DNA of 64,000 bases from Camillea tinctor (Eukaryota; Ascomycota; Sordariomycetes; Xylariales; Xylariaceae): assembly GCA_022578605.1 (NCBI GenBank), contig MU394107.1, forward strand, positions 62,001 through 126,000, written 5' to 3'. The translations under genes were made by a program, and so were the position numbers. Of the stretch, positions 39,649 to 50,996 are shown piece after piece (positions within the stretch are counted from its first letter, which is position 1; each line of letters starts with the position of its first letter). The notes beneath the pieces are model-generated. The model ran no database searches. It had not been told where the DNA came from and worked only from the letters and a program-made list of their open reading frames with translations.

Positions 39649-40962
39649 ATGAAGCTCTCCGACTTATTACACCTTCCCCTCCTCCTGACCTCCTCGATCC
39701 TCTCCAACGCGAACTATGTCTCGGCTGAACACACCAGCAACTGGGCCGTCCTCGTCGGCACATCGAGGTTCTGGTTCAACTATCGCCATCTAGCCAATGT
39801 CCTCTCCATGTACCGCACCGTGAAGCGACTCGGCATTCCCGACTCCCAGATCATCCTGATGCTTCCCGACGATATGGCCTGCAACCCGCGCAATGCCTTC
39901 CCCGGCACCGTCTATAGCAACTCGGACCGGGCCGTCGACCTGTACGGTGACAATATTGAGGTCGACTACCGCGGGTACGAAGTGACCGTCGAGAACTTCA
40001 TTCGACTGTTGACGGATCGCGTTGGTGATGAGATGCCTCGAAGTAAGCGCTTGTTAACAGACGACCGGAGCAACATATTCGTCTACATGACCGGCCACGG
40101 TGGGAATGAGTTCCTCAAGTTTCAGGATGCGGAAGAGATTGGCGCTTTTGATTTGGCCGATGCCTTTGAGCAAATGTGGGAGAAGCGGAGGTGAGTAAAC
40201 AACGGTCAATCGTAATGTAGCATCATCGGAAGGGGAAAAGGGGGAACTAACCGGTAGGGGGTCGATCGCACTAGATACCACGAAATCCTCTTCATGATCG
40301 ACACATGCCAGGCCAACACCATGTACAGCAAGCTCTACTCCCCCAACATCATCGCCACCGGCTCCTCCGAGCTTGACCAGTCGTCCTACTCCCACCACGC
40401 TGACAACGACGTGGGCGTGGCTGTCATCGACCGCTACACGTACTACAACCTCGAGTTCCTCGAGTCGCAGGTGCAGGACCTGAGCAGCAAGAAGACGGTC
40501 GGCGACCTATTCGACAGCTACAGCTACGAAAAGATCCATTCGCATGCCGGCGTGCGGTACGACCTGTTCCGGGGCGGAGCCGAAGCAGCGCGGAGTCGCC
40601 TGCTGACCGACTTCTTCGGCAACATACAGAATGTCGAGATCGACAGCGCCAACAACGTGACGGTCGACAGCGAGATGTTAGCATTGGGCGAGACAATTGC
40701 GCGTCTGAGGGAGCTTGCTACGGAGGAAGAACGGGCGGAGGCCGAAGCGGCGGCGGCTGCGGCAGGAAAAGTAGAAGCAAATAAGACGAGCCGGCCGGCA
40801 CAGTCGGACCGGCGGACAAAGAACTTCGCGACGGCCGGACCGTTGACGGATGATAATTGGTGGGCCAAGAAGTTGACCGGCGCGGCCGCCCTCGCCGGCT
40901 GCACTGCTCTCTGGGTTCTTGGGTCGTACCTAGAGTCTCCGAGTAAGGAAAAGACCAAATAG
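39649..40962 (+). CDS. GPI8: GPI-anchor transamidase catalytic subunit
   Basis: C13-type cysteine protease that cleaves the C-terminal signal and attaches the GPI anchor in the ER lumen. Exons 39649-40190 and 40275-40962 give 409 residues. The start at 39649 gives a signal peptide ([21 protein letters not shown]), followed by [17 protein letters not shown], the conserved mature N-terminus. Catalytic H150 in MTGHGGN and C192 in IDTCQANT are present. A stalk with an Ala/Glu-rich segment (about 360-375) leads to a C-terminal membrane anchor ([19 protein letters not shown]) and a short lysine-rich cytosolic tail. Intact; length as expected. Confidence 0.96.
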
Positions 40963-41539
40963 AATGGAAAAGAGAATAATAAAATTGAATCCTTCTTTTG
41001 ATCTTACATCTTTAGAGTAAATTTAGTATATGTATAACCTATATACTCTGCGTTACAAGTGATGCATGACAGACAGTTACAATTGCGATGGGGAACTTCT
41101 ACTTTTCTTATTCTAGCTATTCACACAACCTACCTTTTTTAATGTATTTTTTTTTTCAGTGTATCGTTATGAGAACCGCCAATTTCTTGTTGTAGGTGGA
41201 TAGAGCTCACTTCCTAAAATTACGTTTGTTTTTATTTATTCGGTTTTAAACCTTTTTATTTTTTCTAGAAATCAATCGTCATGAAGAAATTTGAAGGGAA
41301 AATAAAATATTTACACCTTTCCTAGCTCCGCTTCACATGTAAACAAGCCAACATAATTTTTTTCTTTCTAAATATTCATTTCATCTACATCAAAACTTAT
41401 TACAATCTTTTTTTTCTTTCATTAATTACTTTTCATACGCCAATGTATGACCACTCATATTAATTCTGCATCATCACCACCTTTAACTACACACCTCCAC
41501 ATTCCCATCCGTCCCGCCACAACCACCATCGTCACCACC
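40963..41539. other. Intergenic region before the TFIIIC subunit gene
   Basis: Very T-rich (several TTTTTT tracts between 41150 and 41420). An in-frame ATG at 41447 precedes the chosen start. Nothing else is seen. Confidence 0.55.
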
Positions 41540-44278
41540 ATGACATGCACCAACGACCCCAGGCGCTACCTCCCCCTGGAATCCTTCCCTTTATCCGCCT
41601 TCCCCCGCACCACCCACAACATCGCCTGGTCCCCCGATGCCGAGCTAGCCCTCGCCTGCGACGACTGCGTCTTTCTCTTCATCCCGGAATTCTCTTCCAC
41701 CCCCCCTACTCCCTTCCCCAACCCCAACCCTGCTTCTAACTCGACGTCTACGTCCGGCCCCCTGCGCCAGTACGACGAGGCCGCCCTGCGCTTCCCCGTG
41801 AACCCCGTTAAAGGGCCCGCGCTGAACCGGCACTTATTTTCTTCTCACTCGCGCTATTCTAAATCCAACGACGATGACGACGATGGGGAGTTCCACCTCG
41901 CAGCTGCTGCTGCTGGCGCAGGCGCGGGCTCCGGCACCGTAACCAGCCAGGGCAGCTCCATGAACCACGTCGTCGCGCTAGGCTGGTCCGCGTGCGGCCT
42001 CGGGCGAGCAGAGCGCGCCGTGCTGGGGGTGCTGACTAGCGCGGGCACGCTGACGGTGTACTGCGAGGGCGCGCGGGACGACGCCGGCGCGTTTAAGCTC
42101 TGGGGTAGGAACTCGCGAGCCCTAAGGTCATGGGTCGCGGCTTGGGGTGTGGGTGGGGGGTTAGTTATCCCGGGGGGGAGAGGGGGCGCGGAGCATGTGA
42201 CGGCGTTTGCGTGGGCGAGGGATTTGGGAAGGGGGGATAGGGGGAATGATGGGAAGGGAGAGGGGGAGGGGGTTAGGAGGGCGCTTCTGGCATATGAGAA
42301 TGATGATGAGGAGGTTGTGGTGGTTTTGGTGCAGGTGAACCGCCGAGGGGCCGGAGTGGGAAGAAGCGGTGGTTGGCAGGTGGAGGAAGTAGCCAGGTTT
42401 GATGCTGGAGGGCCGCATCTCGAGTGCGATGTAAGGAATCTTTTTACAGTATTTACCAGTCATCCTTGTTCTAACCTGTTCGTTTGTTTGTTTTAGCCAA
42501 CAGACCCCGATTACTCGCCTAGCGGGTCGTCTTTCTCCCTAAGTTGGAGCCCCTGGCTCGCAGAGGACAATTCGAAGACCAGCATACTCTCTTATACTGC
42601 AAGGGGCTATGTTGGGTTCAGACAGATCACGATAGAAGATCCAGACGACACGAAGACAAGCTCACCGATCGTTCAGGTAGCTGATGTCGACGCCAGCGGG
42701 GTTTGTCTCTACCTTGCGCCTGATGCGTTTGTGGTATGGGAAGATATGGTGAGCGATTACTCCTTTTTCTTTCTTTCTTCATCCACCTCTTTTCACCATG
42801 ATCATCAGCCCGTATGACTATTTATTTAACAATGCTGCTATCTAGATCTGGACTATCGACGACTCCAAAGTTTGCCGCGGTATCATCGCCACGCCTGCCC
42901 GCGTCCAAGCCTTCCAGTTGCCGTTCGACGCAACTTCGTCAAACACCATCCACACGGCAGATGAGTGCGGCAGTACCTATCCGTTGGCAGACGATGCCCT
43001 CCAGGCTGAAAATCCCATTACCGGTCAGTTTCCTCTATTCTCTCAATATTTCTCCTGAGCACCCCCACCCCCTATTACTTTTTTTGTTCGTCCTTTTTCC
43101 TAGACCACCTCTCTAACTAACATCCAAAGGCCTCGTGATCCACCCACCCTCATCCTTGCACGCCCCCCAACCCGTTCCCTCCTACTCTCTTGTCCGCCTC
43201 TCCGCCACAAGCCAAAACCGCGGCTGGCACCAAACCAACCTCCCCCCTTCCCCCCTACCCCCCACCCCCAACCCGATCGACGACCCGAGTCCCCGCTGGG
43301 TAACCGAGATCCGGCAGACCATCGAGCGGCAGCTTCCGCGGGCTCTCGCCTACCGGCGCATGCTCTCCGCCGGGGACAGCATCTCCTCCGCGCCTTCTAC
43401 CTCCTCGTCCTCCGACTACGACGATAGTGAGCTAGACGACGACGACTCGCTCATGGCGAAGGATGGCGGTGACGAGGAGGAGGAGGAGGGCGGCAACGAC
43501 GAGAACATGGGCCCCCTGCTCGGGGTCCGCACGCTCGACACCGCGGACCAGGTGCACACGACGCGCGTGCGCATCTGGGGGATGGCGGGCAGTCCCGGAG
43601 GGGGCACGACGGCGGTTTTCGTCAGCGAGCACAGCACCGTGAAGCCCGAGCGGGACACGTACGCGGGGTTGAACTGCCGGGTGCTGTTTGGGCGGGTTCC
43701 CGGTCGTGGCGATAATAGCATCGGTATTAGTGAACCCGAAACCGAAACCGAAATCGAGAAAGAGAGGGAGAGGGAGAAGATGCTGAGCACCGAGGCGAGG
43801 ATGTGGGAGTGGATATACGGCGGCGGGCCACCGGTTCCGGGGATCAGCGCTGCGGGTACGGATCATGGTGGTGAGGAAGGAGACGAGGCGGATCAGGTCG
43901 CGCTGAGGGATCATTTTGCCTTGGTGAGGCAGCAGCAAGTCTGCGCTTTCTGCGAGACGCGGCTGGAGCCGTCTGAGGACGCGAAGTCGTCTCGTTGCGG
44001 GCGGGGGCATGTATTCGGTACGTTTGATTCTACATTTCATTCCCTACCTACTTCCTTGAGATGATTCATAAACTAACCACGCGAGACGCAAAGAAAACTG
44101 TGTAGCGACGCAGGTCCCGATCCTGGCGCCGGGCACGTCCAACACGTGCGGCGTGTGCGGGTCCAAGTGCCTCAAGCCGTCGGAGCTCGTCGTTCTGGCG
44201 CCGCAGCTGTGGCGCATCGTCGAGGATGAGATATCGGCGGATCTGTGCGGCGGATGTGGAGGGAAGTTTATCAACTAA
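41540..44278 (+). CDS. Transcription factor IIIC zinc-finger subunit (TFIIIC delta-like)
   Basis: Probable subunit of TFIIIC, which binds tRNA-gene promoters for RNA polymerase III. Exons 41540-42430, 42497-42748, 42846-43023, 43130-44017 and 44094-44278 give about 797 residues. The N-terminal delta-type beta-propeller start is recognisable (LPLESFPLSAFPRTTHNIAW, ELALACDDCVFLFIPEF). A C-terminal zinc-binding module is visible: CAFCETRL, then RCGRGHVF joined across the last intron to ENC, then TCGVCG and LCGGCG. Between them are acidic low-complexity runs (EEEEEGG, DDDD) and a helical segment. The start at 41540 has better context (CACCATGAC); 41447 would add 31 Thr-rich residues. Sequence between domains is GC-rich and repetitive, so middle residues may be disordered. 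Confidence 0.85.
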
Positions 44279-44671
44279 CTTGACCTAACTGATAGGCGGA
44301 CAATAGGTATCTGGGAATGAATAGACATATGTTTGATACCATGTGTGTTTCTCTGTAAGATAAATGTACCTATGTTGTAAATAAAGAAGAAAGAAAAGGG
44401 GGCTGGGAAACGGAGTGAGACCAAAAAGGAGGGTTAGGGTTAGGAAGAAAATCAGAACCAGAAAATTAGAAACGATCTGTAAATCATCTTTGCTTAGTTC
44501 TTGTACATACATGTAGTTTCCAGAGGTCAGTAACATCAATCATGGCATTCAGCCTCATTCTTATACTCTCTCATTTATTTCCGTCTATTAATGTCATCGT
44601 TGTTCTATATATATCACACCCTCCCTCTTCCCATTCCCAACTATTTATCTCCAATACCATAACCACCTCAC
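44279..44671. other. Convergent 3' region with telomere-like repeat
   Basis: Contains GGGTTAGGGTTAGG at 44431-44444, two units of the vertebrate/fungal telomere hexamer, in otherwise simple 3' flanking DNA. No gene. Confidence 0.55.
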
Positions 44672-45481
44672 CTAATACCCCTCCTCCCAAAGCTCCTTCC
44701 GATACCCCTCCGTCAGCCTCTCGTCGAGGCCGTACTGCTCCTGCCAGCCGACGAATCCGCGGTCTAGAATGTACACCTTCTGTTGCTCTTCCCCGTCTTT
44801 CTTCTCTGGAGCAGCAGCTTCCTTCTCTCTCAGGTACCGCAGCGCGGCGGAAGGCCCGCGCTGCTGGCTCAGGGCACAGTGGAACACGACAGTGTGCTTG
44901 TCGGCCAGCTTGCGCATGAGCGTCGGCATGGTGGCGTCGAGGCTGGAGGTAGGGAAGTGGAGGCAGGATTTTATGTCTACGAAAAGAGTGGTTAGGGGAC
45001 TAGATGTTAGGTTGGGTGTAAGAGGGGTGGGTGAGAGGTGGAAGTAGTAGGAAAGAAAGGGGTATAAATAGTGGGCGGGGAAGAGAAGCAAAATGAAAAA
45101 GGGAAAGGGAAAGGGGGAGGGAGTGGAGAATAAGGCACTCATCAAGGAATGCGTGAGATGAGACGAGAGAGAAAGAATTAACATACGTCCACCAATGAAG
45201 TCTATAAATATAGAAGTTAGTACCTAGGTAAATGAACTGAATATAAAGAAGAAGAAAAAGGCATAACGAAATTCAAGCATAATCATCTTATATAAAATGA
45301 GAGATGGGGAGGGAAAGAGGGTGAGATAGTACTCTCTCCCTACAGTTGGTTTAAACATACCGCCGTCCCGGACATCCACGATTGCTATATTCGGATCCGG
45401 TGTGGGGTGCTTCGCGAGCAGCAGGTCGGCCAGTCTCTTGGCCGTGATACGCTCGATGCTAGATATGGTGATGAGGGACAT
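44672..45481 (-). CDS. Cdc25/rhodanese-like phosphatase (Ych1/Ibp1-like) with microexon
   Basis: Single rhodanese domain with a phosphatase-type active site; relatives act as Cdc25-like or arsenate-reductase-like proteins. Exons on the minus strand are 45361-45481, a 15-nt microexon 45187-45201, and 44672-44976; total 146 residues. Only with the microexon does the frame read VDVRDGDFIGGHIKSCLHFP, the conserved family core, which strongly supports it. The active-site loop is HCALSQQRGPSA with C79 and the C-x5-R arginine present, so the phosphatase-type loop is intact. Flanking introns are long for this genome (about 159 and 210 nt); the 5' one contains a TACCTAGGTA palindrome (45221-45230). 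Substrate cannot be told from sequence. Confidence 0.88.
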
Positions 45482-46581
45482 TTTTCCGTCACACGAGGGA
45501 ACGAGTAAAAGATCAGAAAAAAAAAGGTTAGCAACGTTGGTATGTTTTATGTTTATGTGTATAATATCTTAAGTGTGTAGTTGTCAGGTATTGGATGAAA
45601 TATCCTTTAAGAAGGAGGGTAAGGCATAAGAATCGATCTTTCCCAGTCTCAGGTATGTAGGCTAGTAGGTTGAACTACACTAACCTTAGGTTACACTGGG
45701 AGACATGTGCCAGGTCTGCAGGGTCAGGTAACTAAGGTTGTTTATTACGTTAAAAAGCGGTTCTTGCACATGGATCTCGGCGTATCACACGTAGGCTTCC
45801 GATTTTTACCCTCAAGCTATACAACGTACGGTACAACTAGGATACAGCCAGAGAGATTCCGTTCTCGCACAAAATTACATATATTTAAAATCACCGGTTA
45901 TTTGATTTACCGCTGCTATTTGTATTTGCCTTCTTGAAGTATTGAAAAAACGGATTGGGTATATAGTATATACTATTTTGCTAAACATATATCTGCTATA
46001 TCCGTCGTTGTCCGTATCGTTGGATAACGAAGTGCACATAATGCAGCCCGTGGATGTGGGGGTGACCATATTCTCAATCCTAAATTTAAAACGAAAACTG
46101 ACAAAAATTCATGGTAAGAATATACTCCCCTTTCTTTTGCTCTTCCCATCCTACGCCATCCGAAAACCCCTTTCCCTTCTCTTATTTCCCGTGTTCCAAA
46201 TTCTTCCTTTCCCTCATATAAGCAGATATTTCCTCCTATACGCCCAGCACCGAACTCAAAGTCGAAAAAAAAAGCATAACAGAAACTGGAGTATTTTAGA
46301 ATAGCTGTTTGTAATAGTCATGACATATCGTGTTGGTATTTGAATAAAAGAACCCGAAACGAAACGCCAAAAAACGGGACTTGCTTGCTTTCCCAAACAC
46401 ACAAAGGAATTTAGAAACACGGGTTGTGGGAAGGGAAAGGGGGGGACAGGGGGGGTAACCGGCTTCGACTTTCAACATCTACCGACTTCCTTTTTCTTCT
46501 CTCTTCTCTTTTTTCTTCTTCACTTTTCCCCTTCTTTCTTGAACCCCATCGTTGTTCTTTTGATACATCTCTTCCACCCTC
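45482..46581. other. Intergenic region
   Basis: Promoter side of the rhodanese gene and 3' side of the disordered-protein gene. Short open frames on both strands (45707-45937, 45942-46304) have random composition. A CT-rich tract lies near 46490-46560. No gene is seen. Confidence 0.5.
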
Positions 46582-48180
46582 TTACTCATCCTCCCACATC
46601 TCCATAACCCCGTCCCCGTCCCCGTCCTCGAACCCATCAATCTCGATCGTCGTGCCCAGTGCCTCGCGTCCCTGACGGATCATATCCCGCAGGCGAGCGT
46701 TAAAACTATTGATGCGCAGGTCCGTCGTCATCTCGTCTTGCATGCGCCGCGCTGCCAAGTTTTGCGCCTCCGCATCGAGGCGTGGTGTCGGCGTCGTCGT
46801 CGTCCGGTCTTGCATCATTACTTCTTGCTGGTAGGGCTCTCTCCGTCGAGCCTTTGTTGACGACACGGAGGCGCCTAGCGAGGGTGAGACACCCGCTACC
46901 GACGAGGCGGTGCTGCCAGCTCTCCGGCGGCCGTACGGCGTCGGGCTAGGGATGCGCGAGGGCTGCTGGAGGTGGTGTGTGGGAGAGTTGAAGTCGCCCG
47001 ACGACTGCGGTCGAGCCGGGATGGGGAGCCGGCTAGGGCTGGGTCGTGCGTGGGGTGGCGATCGGGGAGACGCGAAGCTGGCAGGCTCACGATTCACGGG
47101 GCTTGCCTCGTATGGGGAGGTGTGTGCAGAGTGCACGCTAAACGTCGAGGCCGTGCTCAGGCGGCTGATGGGTCTGCTGATACGGCGACCGCTGTGGGAC
47201 GTGACGAGTTTGGATCGCTGGGGTGCACGGCCCATGACCGAGCTTCGGGAGGAGGCAACAGACTGCCGTCTCTTGGTTGTGGGCTCGCTGACCATGACCC
47301 AGTTCCGGCGAAGCTCGTCCCCGGGATGTGGGCCATCGTATATGTGGCGCCGCTTCGCCGGGGGCGGAGGCGTTGAGTCGGGCGTGTCGCGGTCGTAGGC
47401 GTAGGTGGGGTAGTCGGACCCGTTCGGGGAGGGGCCGTCATAGCCCGGGAGGGTGGGGATGTCATGCTCATTGCACCAGACCTGGCCTGCGGTGAGGGGT
47501 CGTGGCGGCGCCGCTGCTCTCGTCGACGGTACCCCTTGCATATCATATCCTTTACCACCGCCGGCGTAGAAACCGCGAAAAGCACCAGCCTTGCAGAATT
47601 CCCAGACCTTCCCTACCACACCGCTTATAGTGTTGATGGAAAAGAAGCTCCATGAACCGCTGCTCGATGGCGTCTGTGCTTCGGACAGTGGATGATGGTT
47701 CATCGAGTAAGTGAACTGGGGGGATGTAGGTTCGGCGCAGGCTCGCTTCGGACCAAGGGCACGTCTATAGTCGACATCAGAGTATACACTATCGTCCATA
47801 TCAGGCTGATTCCGCTGAGCCGGACCGCTCGGAGTCTCGAGCTGACCGGCTAAGATATACCGTCTTTCGTCTGGTCGTCTGCGAGAGCCCGAGTCGAACC
47901 TATGATCAGCAGTGCCATGTGTATATCCGGTCGAGCACGAGTCCCCGGTCAAAGCCCAATCATTCAGAGGCGTGGTGGATTCTCTAGCTCTCCGCCGTTT
48001 CCTCTTGGAGTTAGGGCCAGGCGTCGAGATTTCCGACCAAAGGCTGCCAGTCGACCTACCGAGGTAAGTTGAGCTCGAGAGCGAGGGTGAGGCTGGGGGT
48101 CGAAATATGCCGGGATGGACGCCAGAGAGAGATGCCCCGCAGTTCGGGGCGTCAAAGTAGGAGGCGACGGGCATTATCAA
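46582..48180 (-). CDS. Conserved-looking disordered protein of unknown function
   Basis: Not assigned to a family. A single exon of 532 residues (two fewer if the ATG at 48174 is used, giving MPVASYF). Sustained open frame with third-position GC bias and a coherent Ser/Arg/Pro-rich composition support a real gene. Visible features: a basic patch KRKRRRAR (about 59-66) that could be a nuclear localisation signal; an ordered-looking segment SGSWSFFSINTISGVVGKVW followed by EFCKAGAFRGFYAGGG (about 170-210); RRHIYDGPHPGDELRRNWVMV; long Ser/Arg/Pro stretches with SP/TP sites; and an acidic C-terminus (DGFEDGDGDG). Nuclear and phosphorylated would be a reasonable guess, nothing more. Confidence 0.7.
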   Translation of the reverse strand: MIMPVASYFDAPNCGASLSGVHPGIFRPPASPSLSSSTYLGRSTGSLWSEISTPGPNSKRKRRRARESTTPLNDWALTGDSCSTGYTHGTADHRFDSGSRRRPDERRYILAGQLETPSGPAQRNQPDMDDSVYSDVDYRRALGPKRACAEPTSPQFTYSMNHHPLSEAQTPSSSGSWSFFSINTISGVVGKVWEFCKAGAFRGFYAGGGKGYDMQGVPSTRAAAPPRPLTAGQVWCNEHDIPTLPGYDGPSPNGSDYPTYAYDRDTPDSTPPPPAKRRHIYDGPHPGDELRRNWVMVSEPTTKRRQSVASSRSSVMGRAPQRSKLVTSHSGRRISRPISRLSTASTFSVHSAHTSPYEASPVNREPASFASPRSPPHARPSPSRLPIPARPQSSGDFNSPTHHLQQPSRIPSPTPYGRRRAGSTASSVAGVSPSLGASVSSTKARRREPYQQEVMMQDRTTTTPTPRLDAEAQNLAARRMQDEMTTDLRINSFNARLRDMIRQGREALGTTIEIDGFEDGDGDGVMEMWEDE

Positions 48181-49163
48181 GATGAGGGTGAAGATTATCA
48201 GATGATTTCAGATAGTTTGTGACAAGTTAGGTGATATAGATTAATCGTTCATGAACCAGGGCCAAGGGTAGCTAGGTATATGTTTCGAGGCGTGCGTGTG
48301 TACGTGTGTATGGAAATAAGTTGAAGCTGAGCTGAGCGAGTGTATGTAGGTGTAGGTGTAATGTAAGCGTATGAAGTACCTAATCACACTACACCATGTG
48401 TGTGCTCAGATTCGGTGTCTTTCGCATCGGAAGCCGGTATAAACTTCTAAAAACTTCCAAAACTCAGAGTCTCAGACAACAAGTAATGTTTAGGTTCAGT
48501 CAATGGAGGGGGGCGTTAGGAGGGGAAGATGATCCAAACACGACACCAACGAAATGGCGGTATTGAGTTTGAGATACACGTTTGTGGCACTGGCCAAAAG
48601 AAATAATTAAAAAAAAAATGGGAAGGGAAAAAAAAAACATAAAAATGAAAAATGAAATAATAATAAAAAGTGTCGTCATGAGAGAAGAGATGCATAACTT
48701 TTAATGGTCGGTGATCCGGCCACGGGCGCGTTGCTGGGTCACTTTTGCTTACATAACTTACATAAAGGGTATAACCAACCTCCCCGGCCTCCCTTTTTAA
48801 GTGATGGGGCCATGTGCTAATCGGATATGTGGGGATGGTCATCGGTTCGGACTACCCACATCATAGATAAGCCACTACGCTAGGTTAAGTTTGTGCAAGT
48901 AACAAAGTACTCCTAGCGTGTGGCACCGATGTAGGTTACATAAGCTACATGCATGCAGGTGTGTGAACCTTTACCCTCACGCATAGGACAACTCTACTCC
49001 CACATGACATCTTTTATGCTTTTCTGGGATTTGATCTCTGCTAACACGGACTTGAACTTTTCGGGCTCTTGCTCCTCGCACGCTGTTTCTTGATAGTTTT
49101 ATGAAATCCATAATTCGTATCTCCACCGTAAGTTGCCAGGACACTGCCTTTCAGAGGAGCAAA
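48181..49163. other. Intergenic region
   Basis: A-rich tract near 48600-48660; upstream flank of the disordered-protein gene and downstream flank of the NLR pseudogene. No gene seen. Confidence 0.55.
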
Positions 49164-50996
49164 CTACCCACTACTAGGCACTCTCGACAGATTCTCAGGC
49201 GTCAGTGGTATTCCGTCTTCAGGCCCCTCACCGGACGTTGCGTGGTAGCCAGACGATCTCGTCGCTAATTTTGGGCGGGCGAGAGGGCGGCCACAGAACT
49301 CCAGGTACAATAACAATATCTTCTCGAAGTTGGTTTCATCGCATGCTGCCATTCGCTCTGCTAGCATCCAGGGAGACCGTCCGCCCCAGAGGGCATGTGC
49401 GTCTTCCCCCTTTTCAAGCAACGCTTGAACTGTTCGTATACTTGGATAGTCTCTAGACAGTATTGATCTACCCTCAAATTGTTGCATAGCCAGAAAGTCG
49501 TCCGTTGCAGCAAAAACGAGAGAGTGGGAGTTGGACTCTTGAACTGAGCGAGCCGAGATATACCGATACATGCCACACATCGCCATGAGATACATGAACG
49601 ACGGTTCCGGAACCCATTTGATGAACGAAACGGTCCAGTGAGCACTAGGGTTTGTGTTATGGCGCGCTAGAATCTGAAGTACGCTCCGACCAGATGGTAG
49701 TTAGGTATACCTGGAAGAGTGCAGCACAACTTCGATTCAGATCATCCAGCAGACGCAAAAAAGTATCCCTGTCTTCTTCGATACGTTTTGCATATTCCAG
49801 GCACTACGTGATGACATCCCACAGAATTTCTGTGTTGAGACATTCAGGGTAGAACCCTTTGATTAAGAATAGGTAGGCTTCGCACCATTGTGCGTAGGCG
49901 TCGAATGGTTCGTCGTTGCCTGAGACAAGCCAATCCCAAATCTCAGGGTCCTCAATGTAGTCCTTAACCGTCCGGTGCAAGTATTACACGTTCATCCTGA
50001 ATGCAGGGTCATCGCATACGTCACAGAGTTTCTTGTTCCTAGGTACCCAGTGGGAGTCCTGCTCATCACTGGTATAATCACTCTCATCATCGGTATAACC
50101 ACCCTCATTTAATGGGGAACTATTAGGGGACACTAATATAGTTGCCTCTAGGAGACCACGACACCGACTCATTGGTTTTCTCTTCATCGCCTTGCAGTAA
50201 ACCATCTTTTGGTCTTTTGTGAGCACTTTAACTTAGGTTCTAAGCACATATTCTCTATCATCGAGATCTGCCAATGCTAGGAGGAGAATGCGTGACGACT
50301 GCCTGGAAGCACGCACTAACTGAAATAGTTGCGATGCATGAGAAAAGTACTTGTCCTCAAGGCTATGAAGTATCTTGCCGAAAAGAGTCTCGAGCGTCGG
50401 GGGCAACACAGCCAAGCGAGCTTCCAGGTCCTTGGCTCTGCCGCCGTTGGTAAGTCCTGAAATCAAAGAATTTACTACGAGGTACACCCAGAGAAAGACA
50501 CCTTCGGCTTTATTAGAGACCTTTCGCACAAATCCTTCGGCATACTCGGGGTCTCTCTGCCTTAGTTCATCAAACCCCTCGCTATCCTCGAAGTTGGTCC
50601 AGGGCCTACTTGCCACACAGATCTTCAAATTTGGGGTGGTGTTAGCGATGTCAAGTATAAGCTCGGTGAGGCGAGATTGATCACCTGCACACTCATCGAG
50701 ACCGTCTATCATCATGACTTTTGTTCTCGACAGGTATCGGCAACGAGCCTCCGTAGACACGTGCTGAGTTCATGCCACATCCAGGGGTAGTCGTCTTCCC
50801 CAATCAGCCGGAAAACTTCCTATCTTTCTGGAAAGACGTCTTGGTTTGCTGTTGGGATCTGGTTCAAGATCCCGTAGAGAAGGGTCCGTAGTAGTCCTCC
50901 TACCGTCATCTGAATCTCGGATCCGCTGTTCCAGAAGTAAAAGTTGGCTACAATCACGTTTTGACTGCCCCATTGGTGGAGATGTTCCAAAGTTCT
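49164..50996 (-). pseudogene. Decayed NACHT-type NLR gene
   Basis: Remnant of an NLR-type STAND ATPase. Reading the minus strand from 50996, one frame gives IVANFYFWNSGSEIQMTVGG and GEDDYPWMWHELSTCLRRLV, then a frameshift near 50730 leads into VMMIDGLDECAGD (Walker B) and ICVASRPWTNFED, then KAEGVFLWVYLVVNSLISGL and onward to a C-terminal helical and ankyrin-like tail (VQALLEKGEDAHALWG). In-frame stops lie at 50820-50822 (TAG), 50233-50235 (TAA), 49984-49986 (TAA) and 49804-49806 (TAG); each fits an original CAG or CAA. The segment after DSEGFDELRQ jumps to RDPEYAEGF, lacking about 35-40 residues that usually intervene. The Walker A P-loop is absent because similarity stops at about 50996. 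A still-plausible intron (GTATAC to TTCAG, about 49670-49715) joins ALFQ to ILARHN. Not expressible as one protein. Confidence 0.82.

Noticed and set aside
46910..47398. 162-codon plus-strand frame opposite the disordered protein
   Set aside because: Shadow of Ser/Arg/Pro-rich codons; the minus frame is 532 codons with coherent composition.
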